DNA of 64,000 nucleotides from Muricomes sp049840515 (GTDB lineage: Bacteria; Bacillota; Clostridia; Lachnospirales; Lachnospiraceae): NCBI GenBank assembly GCA_049840515.1, contig JASGKW010000019.1, positions 137,936 to 201,935 on the forward strand, given 5' to 3'. Position 1 is the stretch's first letter, and every line of letters starts with the position of its first letter. Below the pieces are notes generated by a model that did not search any database, was not told where the DNA came from, and saw only the letters and a program-made list of their open reading frames with translations. The position numbers and the translations under genes were made by a program. Below, piece by piece: positions 44,963-53,985 of this stretch.

Positions 44963-46132
44963 TTATTCTTCCTCTGAAAACTCTGACACCTTCACACTCC
45001 CCGGCTTTTTCATCGTTCTCACATTTACTCCATTTACCTCTATGTGGTCGTCTACTGCTATTACTAAACACTGTCTGCCGTCCACCAGCCGCGTTTCTAT
45101 CAAATCCATCCTCTCAGGATTCACTTTGATAGTAATGTCCGGTGTCTCGATGTTGAACTTCTTTGTCTCAGTAATATTGGCTGCAAAAAGAGAGGCCTTC
45201 TCCCCCGCGATTTCTTCAAAATTCTTATCAAATTCTTCCATCTTTTCAACCGGCACGCCGCTCTTCTCAAAAACTTTCTTTACATCAGTTTTGTCCAGCG
45301 CTAAAGGCTCCGGCTCTTCCTTATGCTCTTCTATCATTTCATTTAATGTTTCGTGAATATTGCGGACCGTTGTGTAATCCCCCTCTTCACCTAATGTATC
45401 CTCAATCAGCATCTGGAAGGTTTCTCTCTGAGTGTCCGCAGACATGGGCATCTTCGCCCCGAGAACCTGATCAATCATTTCTTCCTGCAAATCTTCCGAT
45501 TTTTTTGTATAGTACAGCACACCATGAATATCCATATTCCGGTCTGTAAATGCCGGAAACAAAAAGCCTTTGTCAGGCCTGTCCACAATCCAGTCGCGAA
45601 TCCTGTCCTGAATCTTATTGTCCTCCACATTATAGCAAAGTCCTGGCTTTGACAGACCTACAGGGCATATACTGCACAGCACATATTCGTATACATTATC
45701 AGATGCATCAAACATTTCAATTCCGTCAGAAGATTTTCCGGGGATATCGTACATCGCATGAATCAGTACGATGTAATAATTCTCTTCATATATGTAGCTG
45801 TCTATGATTTTGTCATAAAACTCTTCCAAAAGCTCATCATCTTCCAGCTTGCTGTCCCGCAATTTCAGCAGAAATTCCTGTGTTCCCCCAGGCATTTCGG
45901 AATCCAGCGGAAACTCCATATTCAGAAGATTCCTGCCTATGGTGCCTGACAGCGTCTTTTTGAATATATCAAAATATTTAAACGCCTCCTCCTCAGGCAG
46001 AGAGAGAAATGCATCTCTTGACTCCATCTTCTTATTCTTTTCATAATCCACATAACATCCGCAAATGCGGCTAATGGCGCAATTGGCGGGTGTAAATTGT
46101 TTTCTGATTTCCAGTACTTCCTTTTTGTTCAT
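44963..46132 (-). CDS. DUF4317 protein
   Basis: A 389-residue cytosolic protein of a family common in clostridia and without known function. Recognised by the start MNKKEVLEIRKQFTPANCAI, CGCYVDYEKNKK, the acidic middle, and CPVGLSKPGLCYN. There is no signal peptide or membrane segment. The C-terminus has a short Ile-rich domain (VRTMKKPGSVKVSEF). It lies directly downstream of the HD-GYP gene (37 bases), so a shared transcript is likely. Confidence 0.85.
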   Translation of the reverse strand: MNKKEVLEIRKQFTPANCAISRICGCYVDYEKNKKMESRDAFLSLPEEEAFKYFDIFKKTLSGTIGRNLLNMEFPLDSEMPGGTQEFLLKLRDSKLEDDELLEEFYDKIIDSYIYEENYYIVLIHAMYDIPGKSSDGIEMFDASDNVYEYVLCSICPVGLSKPGLCYNVEDNKIQDRIRDWIVDRPDKGFLFPAFTDRNMDIHGVLYYTKKSEDLQEEMIDQVLGAKMPMSADTQRETFQMLIEDTLGEEGDYTTVRNIHETLNEMIEEHKEEPEPLALDKTDVKKVFEKSGVPVEKMEEFDKNFEEIAGEKASLFAANITETKKFNIETPDITIKVNPERMDLIETRLVDGRQCLVIAVDDHIEVNGVNVRTMKKPGSVKVSEFSEEE

Positions 46133-46169
46133 TTATCTTCCCTCTTTCTATTTAACCATTTATATTCAT

Positions 46170-47453
46170 TTACTTTGGGCTTTGGTACTTCACCAGCAGC
46201 CTCAGATATTCCCTCTGTATACCATAATAATTGTCCAGCGCAGGGACACAGCTCTCCTCCACCTCGACAATCATTTTGTCAAAGTTCTCCCTCAGAGAGT
46301 TTACTATATCAGCATTTAACTTCCCTGCATCCACCATATTCTGAACAATAGCAAGTGTCTTATCTTTGGGGTAAGCCGCTTTATAGCTGCGTTTTCCAAG
46401 GAGAGCGCTGACAATATCCGCTACCGCAACAATCTGCTCTTCCAGTGTCATCTGTCCTCCTGTAAGCCCTCTCGGGTAACCGCTTCCGTCCACTTTCTCA
46501 TGATGTCTCAGTGAAATATTCATAATATCAGAGGCCACCGCATTCCCCAATATCCGCTCCGTAATATCCACATGAGTCTGCATAATATCCATCTCTTCTT
46601 TGCTCAGCCTTCCGGGAGATTCCAGTATCTCCACGGGAATTCCGATTTTACCCAGGTCGTGAAGCTGAGCCCCATAATAAACCCGCTCTATCCGGTCTTC
46701 TGAAATATCCATATAACGAGCCAGACAGCAGCTGATACTTGTCGTTTTAATTGTATGAGTTACTGTGTACTGGCTGCGGAAATCAATGATATAGACCAGT
46801 ATTTTCAGGTATTGTAAACACTCTTCCTCAGTAAGGACAATCTCTGAACTTTTATCAATAAATCCAGTCTTATTTTTTTGCAGTTCTTCCAGCAATGAAA
46901 ATCTTTCTTCTGCCTTTTTCAATATATCAATCACTTCTCCCTGAAATCTGGTATCTCTCAGTTTATCCAAGGTTTTAAATGTTTTTTCTCTTATTTTCTC
47001 TATTGTCTCTTCTTTGTCAAATCCATGGCTCAATGTTTCCAGCCTGTCTGCCAGATTTAAAATCTGCGTTCCCCTCCGGATTTTTGCATCCATCTCAGGC
47101 AGTTCATTTGCCGCAACATGATGAAATAAAATGATTTTCGCCCATTCTTTCAGTGGTGACAGGTGTTTCAGGAACAGATAGCCATATATAGAGTGCTCCC
47201 ATATATCTCCCACCTCAAATTCAACCATACGATTAATCTCTTCCGTTTTATATGCTCCTATATCATGCAGCACGGAAAGTATGTAGATATCCTGCTTATC
47301 TCTTTTTGAGTATCCGCCCTCAATGTCCAGCATACAGGATACAATAAATGCTACCCGCACGCCATGTTCGATGAGCCTTGGATCTACTCCGTTTAATGTA
47401 CGCTGAACCAGACCAATGATATTCTCATTGTTGATTATGGATTTTAATTCCAT
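46170..47453 (-). CDS. Double-HD phosphohydrolase of the HD-GYP type
   Basis: A 427-residue soluble protein with two HD domains. The N-terminal one (about 17-150) has RLIEHGVRVAF and LSVLHDIGAYKTEE. The C-terminal one (about 240-420) has HTIKTTSISC, LHDLGKIGIP, LRHHEKVDGSGYPRGL and DIVSAL. The last holds the HHE...GYP signature of enzymes that hydrolyse cyclic di-GMP. No receiver or membrane domain is attached, so its input may be the degenerate first HD domain. Its role is a prediction; no diguanylate cyclase is in view. Confidence 0.88.
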   Translation of the reverse strand: MELKSIINNENIIGLVQRTLNGVDPRLIEHGVRVAFIVSCMLDIEGGYSKRDKQDIYILSVLHDIGAYKTEEINRMVEFEVGDIWEHSIYGYLFLKHLSPLKEWAKIILFHHVAANELPEMDAKIRRGTQILNLADRLETLSHGFDKEETIEKIREKTFKTLDKLRDTRFQGEVIDILKKAEERFSLLEELQKNKTGFIDKSSEIVLTEEECLQYLKILVYIIDFRSQYTVTHTIKTTSISCCLARYMDISEDRIERVYYGAQLHDLGKIGIPVEILESPGRLSKEEMDIMQTHVDITERILGNAVASDIMNISLRHHEKVDGSGYPRGLTGGQMTLEEQIVAVADIVSALLGKRSYKAAYPKDKTLAIVQNMVDAGKLNADIVNSLRENFDKMIVEVEESCVPALDNYYGIQREYLRLLVKYQSPK

Positions 47454-47492
47454 GTCACTTCCTCCTTGAATGAACTCTGTGTTCTTATGCTT

Positions 47493-49050
47493 CTACACAA
47501 TTCTCGTTGTCCATTTTGAGCAGTCCCACACCTGCTGGACAACGTCCTGATAAAACTCCGGCTCATGGCAAATCAAAAGAACTGTTCCCCGGTATTCTAA
47601 AAGGGCTTGTTTCAATGCCTCCTTTGCGTCCACATCCAGATGGTTTGTGGGCTCGTCCAGCATCAGTACATTAGTCTCTCTGTTAATCAGCTTGCACAGG
47701 CGCACTTTAGCCTGCTCGCCTCCGCTCAATACCCGCACCTGGCTCTCAATATGCTTTGTTGTCAGACCGCATTTTGCCAGCGCAGAGCGGACCTCATATT
47801 GGGTAAAAGATGGAAACTCATTCCAGATTTCCTCAATGCAGGTGGTCTTATTATTGCCGTCCCCCTCCTGTTCAAAATACCCAATGGAAAGATTTTCTCC
47901 CAGCTCACAGGTTCCGCTTACCGGCTTTACTAACCCCATGATACTTCTTATCAAAGTTGTCTTTCCAATACCATTCGCCCCTGTCAGTGCCACCTTCTGC
48001 CCTCTTTCTAAAGAAAGATTCAAAGGTTTTGACAGAGGCTCATCATATCCAATGACAAAATCTTTTGTTTCAAATATATATTTTCCCGGCGTGCGCCCCT
48101 GCTTAAAGTGAAACTCCGGCTTGGGACGCTCCGCCGCCAGTTCAATCACATCCATCTTGTCCAGCTTCTTCTGGCGGGACATTGCCATATTCCTTGTGGA
48201 AACTCTCGCCTTATTGCGGGCCACAAAGTCTTTTAACTGGCTGATTTCCTGCTGCTGTTTTTTATATGCTGCCTCCTGCTGTGCCTTTTTCACCTCATAA
48301 ATTCTCATGAAGTCCTCATAATTTCCCACATAGCGGTCCAACTGCTGATTTTCCATATGATAGATGATATTCACGACCTCATCCAAAAATGGTATATCAT
48401 GAGATATGAGAATGAATGCATTTTCATATTCCGTCAAATACCGTTTCAGCCAGTTTATATGCTCCTCGTCCAGATAGTTTGTGGGCTCATCCAGGAGCAG
48501 AATATCAGGTTTTTCCAGGAGTAGTTTTCCAAGAAGAATACGGGTGCGCTGCCCACCGCTCAAATCCGTGACATCCTTTTCAAGTCCCAGCTCCAGAAGC
48601 CCCAGCGCCCGGGCTACCTCCTCCACCTTCGCATCTATAATATAGAAATCATGGAGAGTCAGGGTATCCTGGATGGTTCCCAGCTCTCTCCATCAGACGT
48701 TCCATCTCATCCGGCTCCACATCGCCCAGGCTGTCACAGATTTCGTTCATCTTTTCCTCAAGCTCAAAGAGATAGGAGAAGGCTGATTTCAGCACATCCT
48801 TCACTGTCATTCCCTTTGTCAGAACGGTGTGCTGGTCCAGATAACCAACGCGCACTCCTTTTGCCCACTCGACCTTGCCGTCATCAGGCATCAGCTTCCC
48901 TGTAACTATATTTAAAAACGTGGATTTGCCCTCCCCGTTTGCCCCTACCAGACCAATATGCTCTCCTCTGAGGAGACGAAAAGAAACATCCTGAAAAATA
49001 CCCCGGTCTCCAAAACCATGAGAAAGATGCTCAACATTTAAAATACTCAT
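47493..49050 (-). CDS. ABC-F ATPase, split by a frameshift
   Basis: Soluble ribosome-associated ATPase with two nucleotide-binding domains and no membrane part. Domain 1 has Walker A GANGEGKST, signature LSGGQRTR and Walker B LLLDEPTNYLDEEH. The linker is rich in Lys and Gln (KKAQQEAAYKKQQQE). Domain 2 has GANGIGKTT, LSGGEQAKV and LMLDEPTNHLD. The frame breaks at 48679-48681 (GGG on the minus strand); one base fewer gives 518 residues, a normal size. The start at 49050 has AAAGGGGA. Housekeeping translation factor or antibiotic protection cannot be separated without a tree. Confidence 0.88.
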
Positions 49051-49208
49051 ATAAATTTCCCCTTTTATCTTCGTTATCAAAACCCATCCATTCATTATAT
49101 ACGCAAAGGTCAGCCAACTCAACAAAATTTTACAGTTCTGATACAAGTTTTCAGGTTAATTTCTTTATGACCAAATAACAGACGATTATGATTGAACTGC
49201 CGGGGTAT

Positions 49209-49224
49209 CTTATATTAATATAAG
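49209..49224. promoter_or_regulatory. Perfect 16-bp palindrome upstream of the YyaL gene
   Basis: CTTATATTAATATAAG lies 52 bases before the start codon, next to a possible TTGAAC -35. It may be an operator or simply AT-rich promoter DNA. Confidence 0.35.
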
Positions 49225-49275
49225 GGTAATAATATCTCTGTTAAGATTACATTTCAGTAAAGGAGGTGGTTTCTC

Positions 49276-51318
49276 ATGTCAACAGAAAAACGAATGCCTA
49301 ACCAGCTTGCAAATGAAAAGTCCCCTTATCTGCTCCAGCACGCTTACAATCCCGTGCAGTGGTGGCCGTGGTGCGAGGAAGCTTTAAACAAAGCAAAAAC
49401 TGAAGACAAACCAGTTTTCCTCTCCATCGGATACAGTACCTGCCACTGGTGCCATGTTATGGCCCATGAATCCTTTGAGGATGACGATGTGGCGGCTCTG
49501 CTCAACTCCAATTATATCTGCATTAAGGTGGACCGGGAGGAGCGGCCCGACATTGATTCCGTCTATATGGCGGTGTGCCAGATGTTCACAGGTTCCGGCG
49601 GCTGGCCTCTCACCATCATTATGACCCCAAAGCAAAAACCTTTTTGGGCTGGAACCTATCTGCCAAAGATGACCACATATGGCAGAACAGGGCTTATGGA
49701 ACTGCTCACAACTGTAATCCAATTGTGGAAAGCGGACCGGGATACACTTCTGTCCAAGGGAGAGCAGGTCACTTCCTTATTAAAGAAGTATCAGGGAACC
49801 AGCGGAAAGACGGCAGAACCAGATAAAACCCTTTTAGAGGAAGCAGCTGCACAATTTAAAGATAATTATGACACAAAATGGGGCGGTTTTGGCTCCGCCC
49901 CCAAATTTCCAACGCCCCACAATTTATTGTTTCTTTTACAGTATTTCTTGCTTGAAAAGGATGCTGATACACTGCAAATGGTAAAACACACCCTCACACA
50001 AATGTTCCGGGGCGGTATCTTTGACCATTTAGGCGGCGGCTTTTCCCGTTACTCTACAGATGAAAAGTGGCTCGTACCACACTTTGAAAAAATGCTCTAT
50101 GATAATGCGCTTCTGGTCCTCGCCTGTGTGGAAACATATCACATCACCAGCGATGAATTTTTCAAAATGATTGCAGAACGTACCTTAGATTATGTGATAT
50201 GTGAGCTGTGCGATAAAGATGGTGGCTTTTACTGTGGTCAGGACGCGGACAGCGATGGGGTTGAGGGCAAATATTATGTGTTCACACGCGGCGAAATTTA
50301 TGATGTATTAGGCAGCCAGGATGGAGCAGTTTTGTGTGACTGGTTTGGAGTGGCAGAGCAGGGAAATTTTGAAGGAAAGAATATACTTCATTTATTAGAC
50401 AATCCCCAGTACGATGAGACACCCTCTAAGATTGCCGAACTTTCTCACAAATTGTACAATTACCGTCTGAAACGGACACGGCTGCACAAAGATGATAAAA
50501 TTCTCACCTCCTGGAACGGACTTATGATTGCTGCTCTGGCAAATGCGGGATGGCTTCTGGACAAGCCTGCATATGTAGAGAATGCCAAAAAAGCCCACGA
50601 CTTTTTACAAAAGAATTTGATGAATGAAAAAGGGGAATTGAAACTCCGCTGGCGTGAGGGTGATGCCGCCCATTCCGGGCAGCTGGACGATTATGCTTTC
50701 TATGCCTTTGGCCTTCTGGAATTGTACAAAGCTACCTGGGAAACCAAATACCTCAGTCAGGCTGTCAGTATCTCAGAGCGGATTATCCGTGATTTCCAAA
50801 ATCAGGAACAGGACGGTTTTTTCCTCTACTCCAAGGATAGTGAACAGCTTATCAGCCGCCCGAAAGAAACTTATGACGGTGCTCTTCCCTCTGGCAACTC
50901 AGTGGCGGGAGTTGTGCTGGAGCAGCTCTCAAAGCTGACAGGTGATACAAAATGGCATCAGATAAGCTACCGTCAGCTTTGCTTTCTCTCCGGTGCGATA
51001 CAGGAATATCCTGCGGGTCACAGCATGGCTTTACTCGCCGTCTCACAGGCAGTCTATCCCTCCCGTGAGCTTGTCTGTGCCACTTCGGAAAAAGGCATTC
51101 CGGAGGAACTGATTACTTTTTTGAGAAGTCATGCTCTGCCTAATCTGACTGTGCTTCTCAAAACTCATAAAAATAAGGATGAACTGGATAAAACTGCTCC
51201 CTTTACAGCAGGCTATCCTCTTCCCCAAAGTGGGAATGCGTACTATTTGTGCCAAAACGGTTCTTGTTCTGCACCAGTTTATGATATTTCATCATTGTCT
51301 GACCAATTACATTTGTAG
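49276..51318 (+). CDS. yyaL: YyaL/DUF255 thioredoxin-like and alpha/alpha-barrel protein
   Basis: A 680-residue cytosolic protein conserved from bacteria to human SPATA20. The N-terminal thioredoxin-like domain (about 1-165) has NEKSPYLLQHAYNPVQWW, STCHWCHVM and GGWPLTI. It is followed by a six-hairpin-type barrel with GGIFDHLGGGFSRYSTDE, VPHFEKMLYDNA, GQDADSDGVEGK, and SWNGLMIAALA. The biochemical role is not established. The start follows AAAGGAGGTGG with good spacing. It is on the plus strand as a single gene, with a shared terminator at its end. Confidence 0.93.
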   Translation: MSTEKRMPNQLANEKSPYLLQHAYNPVQWWPWCEEALNKAKTEDKPVFLSIGYSTCHWCHVMAHESFEDDDVAALLNSNYICIKVDREERPDIDSVYMAVCQMFTGSGGWPLTIIMTPKQKPFWAGTYLPKMTTYGRTGLMELLTTVIQLWKADRDTLLSKGEQVTSLLKKYQGTSGKTAEPDKTLLEEAAAQFKDNYDTKWGGFGSAPKFPTPHNLLFLLQYFLLEKDADTLQMVKHTLTQMFRGGIFDHLGGGFSRYSTDEKWLVPHFEKMLYDNALLVLACVETYHITSDEFFKMIAERTLDYVICELCDKDGGFYCGQDADSDGVEGKYYVFTRGEIYDVLGSQDGAVLCDWFGVAEQGNFEGKNILHLLDNPQYDETPSKIAELSHKLYNYRLKRTRLHKDDKILTSWNGLMIAALANAGWLLDKPAYVENAKKAHDFLQKNLMNEKGELKLRWREGDAAHSGQLDDYAFYAFGLLELYKATWETKYLSQAVSISERIIRDFQNQEQDGFFLYSKDSEQLISRPKETYDGALPSGNSVAGVVLEQLSKLTGDTKWHQISYRQLCFLSGAIQEYPAGHSMALLAVSQAVYPSRELVCATSEKGIPEELITFLRSHALPNLTVLLKTHKNKDELDKTAPFTAGYPLPQSGNAYYLCQNGSCSAPVYDISSLSDQLHL

Positions 51319-51326
51319 GTCAAAAA

Positions 51327-51370
51327 GAGCCCTGCATTGTAATATAAAAACATATTACGATACAGGACTC
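51327..51370. terminator. Bidirectional hairpin between yyaL and mscL
   Basis: A 19-bp stem GAGCCCTGCATTGTAATAT / ATATTACGATACAGGACTC with three mismatches that can be wobble pairs in one direction, six-base loop, between convergent genes. Confidence 0.7.
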
Positions 51371-51383
51371 TTAAGCTTGTCCT

Positions 51384-51821
51384 CTACAAAGCAGATATCT
51401 CATCTTCTTCCAAAATGGAGGTACAATGAGGACAGCGGGTAGCATCCACTGCTATCTCACTTTTACAAAATGGACATGTTTTTGTTGTCGGTTCTCCAGC
51501 TTCTTCTTTGGACTGAAATTTGGATGATGCTCTGTTTACTGTCCTTATTATCAGAAAGAGTACAAGAGCCAGCAGCAGGAAATTAATAATAGCTGCAATG
51601 AATTTACCATAATTCAAGGTGGCCTCTCCAAATAATTTCACGTTCATCGTGTCCAGATTTGCGCCGCCAAACAACCCCAGAATTGGATTGATGATATCTT
51701 CCACCAGTGAAGATACAATACTGGTAAATGCACCGCCGATAATAATACCAACTGCCATATCCATTACATTTCCACGGGTTACAAATGCTTTAAATTCTGA
51801 CATAAATTTCTTCATTCTCAC
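51384..51821 (-). CDS. mscL: Large-conductance mechanosensitive channel
   Basis: Pentameric emergency channel opened by membrane tension on osmotic downshift. It has the conserved N-terminus FMSEFKAFVTRGNVMDMAVG, the pore helix GIIIGGAFTSIVSSLVEDIINP, and a second membrane helix (about 73-95). The C-terminal tail adds a CPFCKSEI...CPHCTS zinc-ribbon-like pair not present in the shorter E. coli protein but usual in clostridia. AGAGGGTG precedes the ATG. Confidence 0.95.
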   Translation of the reverse strand: MRMKKFMSEFKAFVTRGNVMDMAVGIIIGGAFTSIVSSLVEDIINPILGLFGGANLDTMNVKLFGEATLNYGKFIAAIINFLLLALVLFLIIRTVNRASSKFQSKEEAGEPTTKTCPFCKSEIAVDATRCPHCTSILEEDEISAL

Positions 51822-51874
51822 ACCCTCTTTGACTTTTTTTCCAGTATATCATAATGTGACAATAAAAAACAATC

Positions 51875-52642
51875 CTATAAGTGCAGACTATTATGGAGCA
51901 GCTTTAAAACAGTCCGCAAATCTTCCACAGCCATCTGTCCGGGGGCTGACACTTTGCCGACTGCGCCAAATGTGAGCGCAGAGCCAAAAACTTCCCCGCA
52001 TAAACGGCTGATTACACCTGTTCCCGCCATTGACATTGTAATAACCGGTACATCCCCATGTTTCGCCGTCATCTCTTCTGTCGCCTCCAGAAGTGTAAGC
52101 ACATCTTTTTTATTCTGGGGCATTACAGCAATCTTGGGGATATCCGCCCCCAGCTCCTGCATCCTGCACAGGCGCGACACGATTTCTTCTTTATCCGGCG
52201 TCTTCTGAAAATCATGGTTGGAGGCAATGACTTTTACGCCGCACCTATGGGCTGTTTTCACAATCTTTTCTACTGCCGCATCCCCTGTGAAAGCCTCCAC
52301 ATCAATCAAATCCACAAGACCTGTGCGCGCTGCCTTTTCATTCAAATCCACATAAGTATCTGTGTCAACGGCCTTTTCGCCGCCCTCTTTAGATGTGCGG
52401 AAAGTGAATAGCAGCGGGATGTCTCCAAGTGTTTCCCGCAGCTTCTTTAATGTTTCTTCTGTGGCGGCAAAATCGAAGATATCTTCATACCAGTCTACAC
52501 GCCACTCCACCACATCAGCCCCCACATTACATATATTTTCTGCCGCACTTAAAATTTCCGTTCTTGTCACACCTATAATCGGAACACATATTTTAGGAAT
52601 GCCTGCACCTATTTCAATATTTCTGACTTTAACTGGTTTCAT
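51875..52642 (-). CDS. aroD: Type I 3-dehydroquinate dehydratase
   Basis: Third step of the shikimate pathway, through a Schiff base on a lysine. The 255-residue barrel shows ICVPIIGVT, DVVEWRVDWYED, the catalytic His in VIASNHDFQKTP, the Schiff-base Lys in DIPKIAVMP, and the closing SAPGQMAVEDL. The frame is open to 52729, but homologues begin MKPVKVRNIEIG and GGAGAGGCAGGT lies before the ATG at 52642, so I use that. No other shikimate genes are in the window. Confidence 0.92.
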   Translation of the reverse strand: MKPVKVRNIEIGAGIPKICVPIIGVTRTEILSAAENICNVGADVVEWRVDWYEDIFDFAATEETLKKLRETLGDIPLLFTFRTSKEGGEKAVDTDTYVDLNEKAARTGLVDLIDVEAFTGDAAVEKIVKTAHRCGVKVIASNHDFQKTPDKEEIVSRLCRMQELGADIPKIAVMPQNKKDVLTLLEATEEMTAKHGDVPVITMSMAGTGVISRLCGEVFGSALTFGAVGKVSAPGQMAVEDLRTVLKLLHNSLHL

Positions 52643-52874
52643 AATCTTCTTACCTGCCTCTCCTGATTGCATCATATATGTATGATTTACTGACGTACTC
52701 GCTATTGCTAATTTTTCACGGTTATCCATACTACTTTTATAAACAATCCGCTGATATCATGTCAACTCTTTTTTTACTACAAGTACGTATTTATTAAATA
52801 TTAGCAATTTAATATATATATTGCTCGATTTATCTGTCAACTTTCACCAAATACGAATAATTTCACTTATTTTA

Positions 52875-52903
52875 TTTCCAAATCCTACCACATATGGTAT
52901 ACT
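52875..52903 (+). promoter_or_regulatory. Promoter of the YehR-type lipoprotein gene
   Basis: TTTCCA (52875-52880), 17 bases, TATACT (52898-52903), 38 bases before the start codon. Confidence 0.55.
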
Positions 52904-52940
52904 ACATTTACCAATATACTAGCAAAGGAGGAATTGAGTT

Positions 52941-53410
52941 ATGAGGAAAATAACAGGTAAATCCCTGATTCGTATTATTTCTTGTCTGGCTGTGGCTATG
53001 ATGGTTCTTGTTGGCTGCGGCGCAAAAGAGCAGACCGCTGTGTGCACCCTGGAAGACTCTACTTCAGGACTTGTCACTCAGATGGTTCTGGACGCAAAGG
53101 GAGATAAAATCACAAAATTGACACAGACAAACACCGTACCACTGGATGGATTTCCAGAAGAACAGAAAGCGGCTCTTGAAGAAAGTATTAAAGATATTCA
53201 AGCTCAGTACAATGCAATTGAAGGAACCAAATATAGCTTCGATGCCACTGATACAGAATTAAAAGAGACAATCGAAATTGAAGTGGGCAATAAAGAGACA
53301 TTAAAGGCTGTAGCTGAAAAGGTCTGCTTCCGGTTGAAGGCAGTACAGAATTTTTATCCTTTAAGGCCACAAAAGATAAGCTGGCCGAGCTGGGCTGGAC
53401 CGTAGAATAG
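52941..53410 (+). CDS. YehR/DUF1307-type lipoprotein, frameshifted near the C-terminus
   Basis: An exported lipoprotein: basic start (MRKITGKSLIR), hydrophobic segment, lipobox LVGC, and a compact domain with TCTL-like VCTLED, VTQMVLDAKGDKITKLTQTN, typical of DUF1307. The function of the family is unknown. The frame is lost at about 53317-53324; restoring one base gives LLPVEGSTEFLSFKATKDKL...LGWTVE, which is the usual family ending, for 156 residues. AAAGGAGG precedes the ATG, and a terminator follows. Confidence 0.8.
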
Positions 53411-53447
53411 CAAACCAGTGTTTCACAGGTTAGAACCAAATCTGGAA

Positions 53448-53489
53448 TAAATGGCTGTATACTCTCTTAAAAGGGCATACAGCCATTTA
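53448..53489. terminator. Bidirectional terminator between the YehR-type gene and smpB
   Basis: Perfect 13-bp stem TAAATGGCTGTAT / ATACAGCCATTTA with a 16-base loop between convergent genes. Confidence 0.8.
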
Positions 53490-53502
53490 TAATATTGGTA
53501 TT

Positions 53503-53970
53503 TTATCCCAGATTTCTTACCTTGAAGTCTCTCTGGGCCTCACGTTTCTGGTCTTTCTTTGCAATATCATCCCTCTTATCATACAATTTCTTTCCTTTTG
53601 CCAGGCCAATCTCCACTTTTACAAGACTATCACTGAAATAAACTTTCAAAGGAACAAGAGTGTTACCTTTTTCTTTCATTTTTCCAAGCAGTTTATTAAT
53701 CTCATTTTTGTGAAGAAGCAATTTTCTCACGCGCAGAGGGTCTTTATTGAAAATATTTCCTTTTTCATAAGGGCTGATGTGCATTCCGTAAAGAAACATC
53801 TCCCCGTTTTCAATACGGATAAATGCCTCCTTAATACTGCACTGGCCCATTCTCAGCGATTTTACCTCTGTCCCGTGTAAAACAATTCCGGCTTCATATT
53901 TCTCTAATATAAAATACTCATGGTATGCTTTTTTGTTGTTGGCAATCAATTTACCTTCCGTCTTAGCCAT
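53503..53970 (-). CDS. smpB: SsrA-binding protein SmpB
   Basis: Brings tmRNA to stalled ribosomes for trans-translation. The 155 residues begin KLIANNKKAYHEYFILEKYEAGIVL and include GTEVKSLRMGQCSIKEAFI and HISPYEKGN, and end with the basic tail KKLYDKRDDIAKKDQKREAQR. Fully typical. It is preceded by rnr with 15 bases between. The tmRNA gene, often nearby, was not seen in this window. Confidence 0.97.
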   Translation of the reverse strand: MAKTEGKLIANNKKAYHEYFILEKYEAGIVLHGTEVKSLRMGQCSIKEAFIRIENGEMFLYGMHISPYEKGNIFNKDPLRVRKLLLHKNEINKLLGKMKEKGNTLVPLKVYFSDSLVKVEIGLAKGKKLYDKRDDIAKKDQKREAQRDFKVRNLG

Positions 53971-53985
53971 AGCACAATCCTCTCC

